A stretch of DNA of 64,000 bases, from NCBI RefSeq assembly GCF_029193575.1, contig NZ_JARGCS010000030.1, positions 1 through 64,000 of the forward strand, read 5' to 3'. The position numbers and the translations under genes are program-made. The notes under the pieces were generated by a model. The model made no database searches. It was given only the letters and a program-made list of their open reading frames with translations, and was not told where the DNA came from. Source of the stretch: Pseudomonas entomophila (GTDB taxonomy: Bacteria > Pseudomonadota > Gammaproteobacteria > Pseudomonadales > Pseudomonadaceae). This document shows, piece by piece, positions 46,712 to 54,980 of the stretch (its first letter is position 1; each line of letters starts with the position of its first letter).

Positions 46712-49700
46712 GGCCTTCGCGCAACTGCCGTTGCAGCCCCTGAAGGTTGGCCTCCAGGCGTTGCAGCGGCGCAGTGCTTGGCTCACCCCGTGCGAGGCTC
46801 TGCTCCACGGCCTCGCAGTCGCGCACTACACCCCGCACCTTGAGCATGCGCGCGCCGCCCTTGATGCGATGCACCAGGGGCGGTAGGCGTTCGTCGTCGG
46901 GGGTGTCGACCAATGCGCTCAGGTCCAGGAGATCTTCGGCGGTGCTCTGGGCCAGCTGTTCGAGCAAACGCCGGGTCAGTTGCGCGTCGCCCTGGGTCAG
47001 GTGGTTGAGCTGCGCCAGGTCGAAGCCGCTGCTCGGGGCGGGCGGGGTGGTCGCGGCGGGGCTGGGGCCAAGGGGTAGGTGGCGGCGCAGCGCTTGCAAG
47101 CCGATCGGCTTGAACAGGCATTCATCCATGCCCGCGGCCAGGCAGCGTTCGCGTTCCTCGGCCTGGGCGTTGGCCGTCACACCCAGCACCCTGCATGGCG
47201 CCAGGCCGCGCTGGCGCTCGTCGGCGCGAATGTGCCGGGTCAGTGTGTAGCCGTCCATCACCGGCATGCTGCAATCGGTGATCACCAGGTCGAAGCGCGC
47301 GCTGCGCCAGAGGGCCAGGGCTCGCTCGCCATTTTCAGCCAGGGTCACGCGATGGCCCAGGCTGTGCAGCTGCTTCTCCAGCAGCATCAGGTTGGCGGGG
47401 TAGTCATCGGCGACCAGCACCTGCAGCGTGCCGCCCTCGAGCGGCGCCTGCGGCGGTGTTGGCGTGTCGTTCGCCGCGGGTGTCGCGCGGGTCAGCAGCA
47501 GTTGCACATCGATCCGCGTGCCTACGCCCTGCACACTGTGCAAGCGCAACTCACCGCCCATGAGCTGGCACAGCGTGCGGCTGATCACCAGGCCCAGGCC
47601 GGCGCCCTGGCGGGCATGGTTGCCGTCGAGTTGGGCGAAGCTCTGGAACAACCGGGCCTGGTCGGTTGGGCTGATGCCGACGCCGCTGTCCTGGACGTGC
47701 AGGGCTATCTGCAGTCGTGGCCGGCGTTACGGCAAGGCTGACGTCCACCTGGCCTTGGTCGGTGAACTTGATAGCGTTGCTCAACAGGTTGGACAGCACC
47801 TGGCGAACCCGTACCGGGTCGGCGTTCACCCACAGCGGTGCCTCGGGCAGTTCGGCACGCAGCGCCAGGCCCTTGATCCGTGCGTTGCCGTCGAATGCCC
47901 GCAAGCTCGCACGCACCAACTCGACCAGGTCGATGGCCGCCGGGTGCAGGGTCATGTGGCCGGCCTCGATACGCGAGATGTCGAGGATATCGCCGATCAG
48001 CTCCAGCAGCCCCAGCGCCGAGTCATGCGCGGTCTTCAGCGCCAGAGGATCGCTGCGGCCCTGGCGGCTGTCTTCCAGGGCCAGTTCCAGCAGGCCGATC
48101 ACGGCGTTCATCGGGGTGCGGATCTCGTGGCTCATGATCGCCAGGAAGCTGCTCTTGGCCTGGCTGGCCTGTTCGGCGTCTTCCTTGGCCTGGCGCAACT
48201 GGTCGAGCAGGCCGCGGCTGAGGTTGAGCTGGGCCTGCAATGCCCGCTGGGCTTCGCCACGTTGGTTGATCAGCTTGCGCAGGTAGCTGTTCCAGAACAC
48301 CACGCCGGCCAGCAGCAGCGAGGACAGCACCAGCAATTGCAGCGCGAGGGTGCGGTAGTTGCGCCATGGGCTGTCGCTGGCCACGACACGGGTACGCCAG
48401 CGGTTGATCAACTGGTCCAGCTCTTCGGGGGGGATGCTGATCAGCGCCTTGTCCAGGATCGATTGCAACTGCGGCAGGTTCGGCGCCACGGCGAAGGCGG
48501 CGATGGTTGGTGCATCGTCCTGCAGCCCGGCGATGCGCAACTGGTCCCTGAATACCTGGCCGATGTAATAGGTGGCGGTAAGGTGGCCGATCAGCGCGAC
48601 GTCGGCATTGCCATTGGCCACCGCTTCCAGCAGGGCCAAGGCGTTGCCGACCTCCACCACCTGGGCATGCGGGTAGCGTGCCAGCAATGCGGCATGCTGT
48701 GAGGCGTCGCGTACCAGCGCCACGCGCTGGCCATCCAGTGTCGCAGGGGGGTGGGCATTGCTGCGCACTACCACGGCCCGGGGGGTGATCAGGTAGGGGC
48801 GGGTGTAGAGCAGGCGGGTCAGGCGCTGCGGGCCATAGTCCAGCGCACCGATCATGTCGGCCTCGCCGCGTGCCACCTCATCGACCATGGCCGGCACCGA
48901 GTCGCGCTCGATCGTCTCGAACCGCAGCCCTGTACGCAGGCCGATCTGCTTGAGCAGGTCGAGGGTGATGCCATGGGCGGCTTGCTGCTGGTCATTGAAG
49001 GTGAGGGGCGCAAGGGCCGTATTGATCAGCACGCGGACGGTGGGGTGGCGAGCGATCCAGGCCTGGTCGTCAGGTGTCAGGCTGGCCAGCTGGCGTTGCA
49101 GCAACAGCCGGGTATTGCCGCTGGTCCAGCGGCGCAGGATGTTCAGGCGTTCGCTGTCAGTGACCCGCGCCAGCGCCTGGTTGACCAGCCGCAGCAAGAT
49201 CGGATTGTCGTTGGCCAGGGCGAAGGCGAAGGTGCCCACGGGCGTGGGCGCGAAATGGTCGATGCGCATCATGCCGGGGTAGGTGCCGCCGATGAGGAAG
49301 TCCGAGCTGATGGCATCGCCGATATAGGCGTCGGCCTCACCCTGGGCCACCGCGTTGAAGCCCGCCAGGGTGGAGCGATAGAGGCGCAGTTGGGCCGTTG
49401 GGTAGAGCGCCTGGATACTCGCCAGTGGCAGGTAGTGGTCGACCATCGCCAGGCGCTGCCCGGCCAGGCTGGCGTCGCTGCGCAGCGCATGGTCGGTGCG
49501 GGTGACGATCACGGGCAGGTCGTCGGCATAGGGTTGGCTCAAGGCGAGCTGGGCATCGTTGGCCTCGAAACCGTTGGAGCTGCCGAGCAGGTCGATCTGC
49601 CCGCGAACCAAGGCGTCGATGGCCGCCTGGCGGCTGGGGAAGCGTCGTACATCGAGGCGGATACCGAGCTGTTCGCCCACCAGGCCGGCGAAGTCGGCGC

Positions 49701-49941
49701 TCAGGCCCTCGTAGTCATGCAGGCTGACGTTGATGTCGAAGGGCGGGTAATCCGGGCTGGAACTGCCCAGTATCAGCACCTTGCGTTGCGCCAGCCATTG
49801 GCGGTCGGCGGCTGGCAATGGCAAGGGGGGCGCGACACTCTGTGAGCGGGCCAGCAACTGGCGTGGCTCGCTATTGGCCAGGGCGTGAGTTGGCAGCACC
49901 AGCAGCAGCGCCAGCAGCACACCCGGCAATGAGGCGCTCAT
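46686..49941 (-). pseudogene. BvgS/EvgS-like hybrid sensor kinase, broken by a frameshift
   Basis: The first frame from ATG 49941 encodes a signal sequence, two family 3 solute-binding sensor domains (about 45-270 and 285-515), a membrane segment (about 530-550), HisKA with His605 ([20 protein letters not shown]) and the start of the ATPase domain. After SLAVTP the frame becomes nonsense and stops at 47551. The rest of the ATPase ([21 protein letters not shown]), a receiver (VITDCSMPVMDGYTL) and an HPt domain (VHRIKGGARMLK) continue in another frame to 46686. The change lies between 47727, where the second frame has a stop, and about 47715. It equals one extra base or two missing; no slippery motif is present. 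It could be a real mutation or a sequencing error. Confidence 0.88.
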
Positions 49942-49953
49942 CGGGCCGCGCGG

Positions 49954-50568
49954 TCAGTGGACCTGGTTACGCTTGGCGAGATCGACCATCTCCACCAGCG
50001 ACTCGGTCTTGAGTTTTTCCATGATGCGCCCACGGTAGGTGCTGATGGTCTTGGCGCTGAGGTTCATCCTCTCGCCGATGTACTTGTTGTTCTCACCGCG
50101 TGATAGCCGCCGCAGTACTTCCATTTCGCGGTTGGACAAGCTGCCCAGGCGTACCGATTCGCTTTCGAGGTTGTTGCTGTTGACCGACATCTGCGGAAAG
50201 GTCGAATAGCCCTTGACCAGTGCCTTGAGAGCGAACACAACGGCCTCGAGGTCTTCGTCCTTGTTGACGAAGGCGGCGATCCCGGCATCCAGGCAGCGGC
50301 GCACGTAAAGGTCGGCGGGTTGGCCGGTGAGCACCATGATCTTCGGTGCAGGTTCGAGCAGTTGCAGGCGCTTGATGACCTCCATGCCATCCAGGCCCGG
50401 CAGGCCGATGTCGAGCACGACCACCTTGGGGTTGAGTTTGCGCGCCATGTGTACCGCTTGGATGCCATCGCCGCATTCGCCGACGATGGTGAAGCGTTCA
50501 CGTTCGAGCAGCATGCGCACAGCGAGCCTGACGGTGGGGTGGTCATCGACCATCAGCACGGTTGTCAT
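49954..50568 (-). CDS. BvgA/EvgA-like LuxR-family response regulator
   Basis: 204 residues. Receiver domain (VLMVDDHPTVRLAVRMLL, phospho-Asp in VVVLDIGLPGLDG, TGQP, Lys in FVNKDED) and C-terminal LuxR helix-turn-helix (LSNREMEVLRRLSRGENNKYIGERMNLSAKTISTYRGRIMEKL). It ends 12 nt before the hybrid kinase on the same strand, so the two are an operon and a cognate pair. With the kinase broken, its phosphorylation source may be lost in this strain. Confidence 0.9.
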   Translation of the reverse strand: MTTVLMVDDHPTVRLAVRMLLERERFTIVGECGDGIQAVHMARKLNPKVVVLDIGLPGLDGMEVIKRLQLLEPAPKIMVLTGQPADLYVRRCLDAGIAAFVNKDEDLEAVVFALKALVKGYSTFPQMSVNSNNLESESVRLGSLSNREMEVLRRLSRGENNKYIGERMNLSAKTISTYRGRIMEKLKTESLVEMVDLAKRNQVH

Positions 50569-50773
50569 CGAGGAACTCCTGTAGGAAATGTGATGCGCAT
50601 CCTGAAGCAGCAGGCGTGCGTCTGTAGGGCCAATCTGGCTGCGCGCACGATACGTAGATTCGCGATGTTTAGTAATGGCGAGTATAGGAGTGTTGAAAAT
50701 GCCTGTTGGCTTTGTTGAAAAGCCCTACAAGAACTATGGGCGTGTGCGAGAGACCAACACGCCGCGAGGGAGG
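50569..50773. other. Intergenic region before the response regulator
   Basis: Upstream region of the BvgA-like gene (minus strand). It is moderately AT-rich around 50660-50720 and probably holds its promoter. No gene or clear repeat seen. Confidence 0.4.
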
Positions 50774-51019
50774 TTAGGCGGTGCAGCCTGGGTGTGGCTT
50801 GTGCACACGTTGGCGCGATGCCGGGTTGTTATGCAATGCGCTGCCTACGCGGGTTGGGCGCTGCACCAGTTGGCCGGCGCAGTTCGGGCAACGGCCTTGC
50901 AGGTGCTGTTCGGCGCAGGTTCGGCAGAAGGTGCATTCGAACGAGCAGATCAGCGCGTCCGCGCTGTCGCCGGGTAGGTCGATGTCGCAGCATTCGCAGT
51001 TGGGGCGCAGCTCCAGCAT
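50774..51019 (-). CDS. DUF1272 small Cys-rich protein
   Basis: 81 residues from ATG 51019 with GGAG at 7 nt. Starts MLELRPNCECCDIDLP and contains pairs of Cys in CSFECTFCRTCAEQHLQGRCPNCAGQL, consistent with a zinc-ribbon-like fold and the DUF1272 family. Function unknown. It follows cobM on the same strand but has its own ribosome site. Confidence 0.88.
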   Translation of the reverse strand: MLELRPNCECCDIDLPGDSADALICSFECTFCRTCAEQHLQGRCPNCAGQLVQRPTRVGSALHNNPASRQRVHKPHPGCTA

Positions 51020-51093
51020 GGCAGGGCTCCGGTGAGCGGGAGGTCCTGCAGTGTGGGCCGCGCCTGGGGCTTGCGCAACCCCAGTGCGTGCTT

Positions 51094-51843
51094 TCAGCCG
51101 GGGCGGTACAGGTGCGCATGCCCGGCACGGTAAAGCGCAGATTCGGCGAAGGGGGCATCGCCGAGCACATGGCCGACCAAAATCAGAGCGGTACGCCGGA
51201 AACCCTTGGCCGTGACACGTTCGACGATATCCCCCAGGGTCGCCTTGACCCAATCCTGGTCGGGCCAGGTGGCACGGTGCACCACCGCCACCGGGCATTC
51301 AGCGCCGTAGTGCGGTAGCAGTTCCTCGACGATGCGCGGCAGGTGGCGTACCCCCAGGTGGATCGCCAGGGTGCTGCGGTGTCGAGCCAGGTCGGCCAGC
51401 TGTTCGCCAGCGGGCATCGGTGAGCTGTCGCCGTAACGGGTGAGGATCACGGTCTGCGCCACCTCCGGCAGGGTCAGCTCGCACCCGAGCAGCGCGGCGC
51501 TGGCAGCGGTGGCGGTGACGCCAGGGATGATCTGGTAGTCGATACCCAGTGCGCGCAGGTGCCGGATCTGCTCGCCGATGGCGCCGTACAGGCTGGGGTC
51601 GCCGCTGTGCACGCGGGCCACGTCCTGGCCGTTGGCATGCGCGACGCGGATCGCCTCGATGATCTGCTCCAGGTGCAATTCGGCGCTGTTGATCACGGTG
51701 TCGGCCTGGTGCCCTTCGAGCACGGCGGGCGGCACCAGGGAGCCGGCGTAGATGATCACTGGGCATTGGCGGATTAGGCGCTGGCCCTTGACCGTGATCA
51801 GCTCAGGGTCGCCGGGGCCGGCGCCGATGAAATAGACCGTCAT
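51094..51843 (-). CDS. cobM: Precorrin-4 C11-methyltransferase
   Basis: 249 residues from ATG 51843 with AAGGA at 6 nt. SAM-dependent tetrapyrrole methylase fold: VYFIGAGPGDPELITVKG, IIYAGSLVP, RVHSGDPSLYGAIGEQ and GVTATAASAALLG. It methylates C11 of precorrin-4 in the aerobic cobalamin pathway. It is the most distal cobalamin gene of the leftward operon, 37 nt after cobE. Confidence 0.95.
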   Translation of the reverse strand: MTVYFIGAGPGDPELITVKGQRLIRQCPVIIYAGSLVPPAVLEGHQADTVINSAELHLEQIIEAIRVAHANGQDVARVHSGDPSLYGAIGEQIRHLRALGIDYQIIPGVTATAASAALLGCELTLPEVAQTVILTRYGDSSPMPAGEQLADLARHRSTLAIHLGVRHLPRIVEELLPHYGAECPVAVVHRATWPDQDWVKATLGDIVERVTAKGFRRTALILVGHVLGDAPFAESALYRAGHAHLYRPG

Positions 51844-51880
51844 GGCACGTCCTTGGAGGTTGCGGGAAAAGATGGGGCGA

Positions 51881-52291
51881 TTATCCGCCGATGGCCAGCG
51901 CCAGGGTAGCCGGGCCGAGCACTTGGCGGGGCACGCGCAAGCGTGCCTGGGAGTGACTGCGCTGGGCCAAGGCCAGCGCCGTGCTCTCGGCCACGCCCCA
52001 GCAGCCGCTGTGGGCGAATGCGGCGGGGGAATGGTGGCTGAGCTGCGCGGCGAATGGCTGCACACTGGCGGCGTCGAACAGCACCAGCGGCAGCTCGAGA
52101 CGCTCGGCCAGGCACTGCAACCCTGGCTCGTCGGCCTTCAGGGCAAGGCTGGCGATACCCTGTACGGCCGCCAGGGGCAGGCCGTAGGCGTGGAGGGTGG
52201 AGTGCAGCAGGGCGTGCAGGGTCTCGACCGGGCAGCCCTTGCGACAGCCGAAACCGGCATACAGCGCCGGTGTTTCGGCGAGCGGCGTCAT
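51881..52291 (-). CDS. cobE: CobE / CbiG C-terminal-like cobalamin biosynthesis protein
   Basis: 136 residues from ATG 52291, in a one-base TGATG overlap with the cbtA stop. AGFGCRKGCPVETLHALL and IASLALKADEPGL are characteristic of the CbiG C-terminal/CobE family. CobE is a small cytosolic protein of the aerobic pathway whose exact step is not settled. A Met 26 residues upstream would overlap cbtA more and has no ribosome site. Confidence 0.88.
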   Translation of the reverse strand: MTPLAETPALYAGFGCRKGCPVETLHALLHSTLHAYGLPLAAVQGIASLALKADEPGLQCLAERLELPLVLFDAASVQPFAAQLSHHSPAAFAHSGCWGVAESTALALAQRSHSQARLRVPRQVLGPATLALAIGG

Positions 52292-52986
52292 CAGGCCTGG
52301 CTGGCGCGGCGGTAGAACCAGGCGCTGAGCAGGCCCAGGGCAACCCAGAAGGCGGCGTTGGTCAGCCACGAAGCGAGCTTGAACTGTGCTTCGAGGGCTT
52401 CCGGAGCCAGGCTTTCATGGACTTCCGGCTGTGGCGCGCCGATCAGGTGCGGAACCACCAGCAGGGCCACGCCCAGCACCTTGAGCAGCCAGTGCTGGGC
52501 GAACACCAGCAGCGCCAGGCCGGCGGCCGTGGCGGCGGCGGTGCCGATCCACCAGGTCTGGCGCTGACCGAGGTCGGCGGCGGCGGTACCCGGCAGTTCC
52601 GGCGGCAGGCCCAGGGTCGGTGCCAGGCAGAACACCGCGAAGCCGGCCAGCCCCCACAGTGCGCCGATGCCGACACGGCTCGGCTCGCGCAGGCTGTACA
52701 GGGCGGCGAGAATCAGCGCGAAGCCGACCGCGACCACCAGGTTGCCCCCGGTGGTCGACAGCACGCGCTGCCAGCCGTCTTCCGGCGACCAGGCTTCCTC
52801 GCTGTGCTCGTGGGCAGCCACGGCTTCGCCTGCGGCGTGCTCATGGTGCTCGGCGGCGGGAGCGGCGTTCTCGTAGGTTTCGGCCTTGAGGATCAACGGG
52901 GCGACCCAGAAGCTTTGCAGCAGGGTCAGCAGCAGGGCGGCGAGCAGGCCACTGAAGCCCGCGGTACGGGCGATACGCTTGATCAT
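52291..52986 (-). CDS. cbtA: CbtA-family cobalt transporter subunit
   Basis: 231 residues with about six membrane segments. CbtA signature features: MIKRIARTAGFSGLLAALLL at the N-terminus, a His/Glu-rich first loop (AAEHHEHAAGEAVAAHEHSEEAW) and W-rich helices. Predicted inner-membrane cobalt uptake with CbtB, encoded just upstream. Under a cobalamin riboswitch. Confidence 0.9.
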   Translation of the reverse strand: MIKRIARTAGFSGLLAALLLTLLQSFWVAPLILKAETYENAAPAAEHHEHAAGEAVAAHEHSEEAWSPEDGWQRVLSTTGGNLVVAVGFALILAALYSLREPSRVGIGALWGLAGFAVFCLAPTLGLPPELPGTAAADLGQRQTWWIGTAAATAAGLALLVFAQHWLLKVLGVALLVVPHLIGAPQPEVHESLAPEALEAQFKLASWLTNAAFWVALGLLSAWFYRRASQA

Positions 52987-52996
52987 GGGTGGCTAC

Positions 52997-53182
52997 TCAG
53001 TGGCAGGGGAAGGCGGCGCTGTGGCGGGTGTCGTGGGCGGCGTTGTGCACCGCTTCGATGTGCGAGAAGCCGGCGAAGTAGATCAGGCACAGGCCCAGCA
53101 GGCTGGCACCGACGGCCACGACGAGGCGCTGGCTGAGGCTGACGGGGGTGGCGATGCTGTGTTTGGCGCTGGTGATGGGCAT
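52997..53182 (-). CDS. cbtB: CbtB-family cobalt transporter subunit
   Basis: 61 residues from ATG 53182. One membrane segment (VVAVGASLLGLCLIYFAGF) followed by a C-terminal metal-binding tail HIEAVHNAAHDTRHSAAFPCH with the conserved CbtB His motif. First gene of the leftward cobalt/cobalamin operon, 10 nt from cbtA. Confidence 0.92.
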   Translation of the reverse strand: MPITSAKHSIATPVSLSQRLVVAVGASLLGLCLIYFAGFSHIEAVHNAAHDTRHSAAFPCH

Positions 53183-53249
53183 GACGCTTTCCTCTGCTTG
53201 TTTTGGCAATGGGCAAGCGCGGCGACCCCGGGCACGACTCGTCCAGGGA

Positions 53250-53488
53250 AATGCGACAGCGCCCGCCCACCGCGGGGTAATCATTCGACGTCGGGCCGGT
53301 CTCCGGGCTTGCGAGGAGGAGCCTGGCGACTCCTGGGGCGCGTCGCCTTCCCATGCCATATGACGGGCACAGTGGCATTGACGCTTCACTCGCTTACCGT
53401 TGCGGGGGCAGCGCCGGCCTTGTCGGGGCCTTGGAAGGCCTGCGACGCACCGGTTTCCCGTTTCACCCCGGTCTGGGGCACCCGAACG
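53250..53488 (-). ncRNA. Cobalamin riboswitch controlling cbtB-cbtA-cobE-cobM
   Basis: Reading the minus strand from about 53488: GGTGCC...GAAACGGGAAACCGGTG, then GCTGCCCCCGCAACGGTAA, GCCACTG, GGGAAGGC and the B12 box AAGCCCGGAGACCGGCC, all in order and normal spacing. It ends about 70-100 nt before cbtB. Expected to shut off cobalt uptake and cobalamin genes when adenosylcobalamin is plentiful. Ends are approximate. Confidence 0.93.
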
Positions 53489-53621
53489 TAATACGTTAGA
53501 AGATCATGTGGAAATGTTTCAGTCAATTGCAAAACCGTCGTTCGTGCCTGCCCTGGCGCGGGGCCGGCGAGCAGCCAACAGTTGACCACCCGCCAGCCAC
53601 TGCGTAGCCTTTGCCCCTTCG
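53489..53621. promoter_or_regulatory. Divergent promoter region between two cobalamin riboswitches
   Basis: The 130-bp gap between the two riboswitch 5' ends must hold both promoters. TTGACC at 53582 with a weak -10 (TAGCCT, 17-nt spacing) would place the rightward start at the riboswitch edge. A TTGACT-like element on the minus strand could serve the other. Confidence 0.5.
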
Positions 53622-53790
53622 AGGTTCTCCGGCGCCAGCCGGAGCTAAGACGGGAACGCGGTACAAGCCGCGGCTGCCCCCGCAACTGTAAGCATCCACA
53701 GGACCGACACAGCCACTGCGCCGCGCGCGGGAAGGCGTCGTCCGACCGGCCCGCGCCGGTGGGCTGCGAGCCAGGAGACCTGCCTCGATA
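53622..53790 (+). ncRNA. Cobalamin riboswitch controlling cobW-cobN-chlD
   Basis: GGTTCTCCGGCGCCAGCCGG, ACGGGAACGCGGT, GGCTGCCCCCGCAACTGTAA, GCCACTG, GCGGGAAGGCG and the B12 box GAGCCAGGAGACCTGCC occur in order. The cobW start follows about 115 nt later, leaving room for an expression platform. Ends are approximate. Confidence 0.95.
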
Positions 53791-53903
53791 CGTCTTCGAC
53801 TTTCAACCGGGCGGGGTGATCCGGTGGCGAACAGGCCCGGCCGGCACGGCCCGCAGCTGTCGTCCCGCATGCCCGCGCCCCTATCCGCCAAGGGCACCGC
53901 GAC

Positions 53904-54977
53904 ATGAAAACACTGGCCAAGCTCCCCGTCACCATCGTCACTGGCTTCCTCGGCTCGGGCAAGACCACCTTGCTGCGCCACATGCTCGACAATGCCCAGG
54001 GCCGCCGCATCGCGGTGATCGTCAACGAATTCGGCGAACTGGGCATCGACGGCGAAATCCTCAAGCAATGCAGCATCGGCTGCACCGAGGAAGAAGCCAA
54101 CGGCCGCGTCTACGAACTGGCCAACGGTTGCCTGTGCTGCACCGTGCAGGAAGAGTTCTTCCCGGTGATGCGCGAGCTGGTGGCGCGTCGCGCCGACCTC
54201 GACCACATCCTCATCGAAACCAGTGGCCTGGCCCTGCCCAAGCCGCTGGTGCAAGCCTTCCAGTGGCCGGAAATCCGCAACGCCTGCACCGTCGACGCGG
54301 TGATCACCGTGGTCGACAGCCCGGCCGTGGCCGCCGGCACCTTCGCCGCCTACCCCGACCAGGTCGATGCCCAGCGCAAGCTTGACCCGAACCTGGACCA
54401 CGAATCCCCGCTGCATGAACTGTTCGCCGACCAACTGGCCAGCGCCGACCTGGTGGTGCTGAACAAGGCCGACCTGATCGACGCCGACGGCCTGGCCAAG
54501 GTTCGCGCGGAAGTCGCCGAGGAACTGCCACCGGCGGTCAAGGTGATCGAAGCCAGCAGCGGCCGCCTGCCATTGGAGGTGCTGCTGGGCGTGGGCGCGG
54601 AATCCGAGGCGCACATCGATGGCCGTCGCACCCATCACGATTCGCACCATCATGAAGACGGCGACGACCACGACGACCATGACCACGATGCCTTCGACTC
54701 GATCTCCCTCGACCTGCCCGAAGCCGATGAAAGCCTGCTGCTCGACGCCCTGACCCAACTGGTCACCGAATACGGCATCCTGCGCGCCAAGGGCTTCGCC
54801 GCCATCCCCGGCAAGCCGATGCGCTTGTTGATCCAGGGCGTGGGCACGCGCTTCGACAAGCACTTCGACCGCGCCTGGCGCAGCGACGAACCGCGCATCA
54901 CCCGCCTGGTGCTGATCGGCCAGGACCTCGACGCCGCCCTGTTGGAGGCGCGCCTGCGCCAGGCCCTGGGCGCCTGA
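53904..54977 (+). CDS. cobW: CobW metal-chaperone GTPase
   Basis: 357 residues. G1 TGFLGSGKTTLL, the metal-binding CXCC motif in NGCLCCTVQEEF, G3 ETSGLALP and G4 NKADL (VVLNKADLIDADG), and a C-terminal CobW domain. A His/Asp-rich loop (about 244-262, HHDSHHHEDGDDHDDHDHD) would bind metal. It is the GTP-dependent chaperone thought to supply Co(II) for corrin insertion. First gene of the rightward operon, 3 nt before cobN. Confidence 0.95.
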   Translation: MKTLAKLPVTIVTGFLGSGKTTLLRHMLDNAQGRRIAVIVNEFGELGIDGEILKQCSIGCTEEEANGRVYELANGCLCCTVQEEFFPVMRELVARRADLDHILIETSGLALPKPLVQAFQWPEIRNACTVDAVITVVDSPAVAAGTFAAYPDQVDAQRKLDPNLDHESPLHELFADQLASADLVVLNKADLIDADGLAKVRAEVAEELPPAVKVIEASSGRLPLEVLLGVGAESEAHIDGRRTHHDSHHHEDGDDHDDHDHDAFDSISLDLPEADESLLLDALTQLVTEYGILRAKGFAAIPGKPMRLLIQGVGTRFDKHFDRAWRSDEPRITRLVLIGQDLDAALLEARLRQALGA

Positions 54978-54980
54978 CCG

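Noticed and set aside
47710..47730. Programmed frameshifting as the cause of the split hybrid kinase
   Set aside because: There is no slippery heptamer or stem at the junction and the break is inside the ATPase domain, where a truncated product would make no sense.
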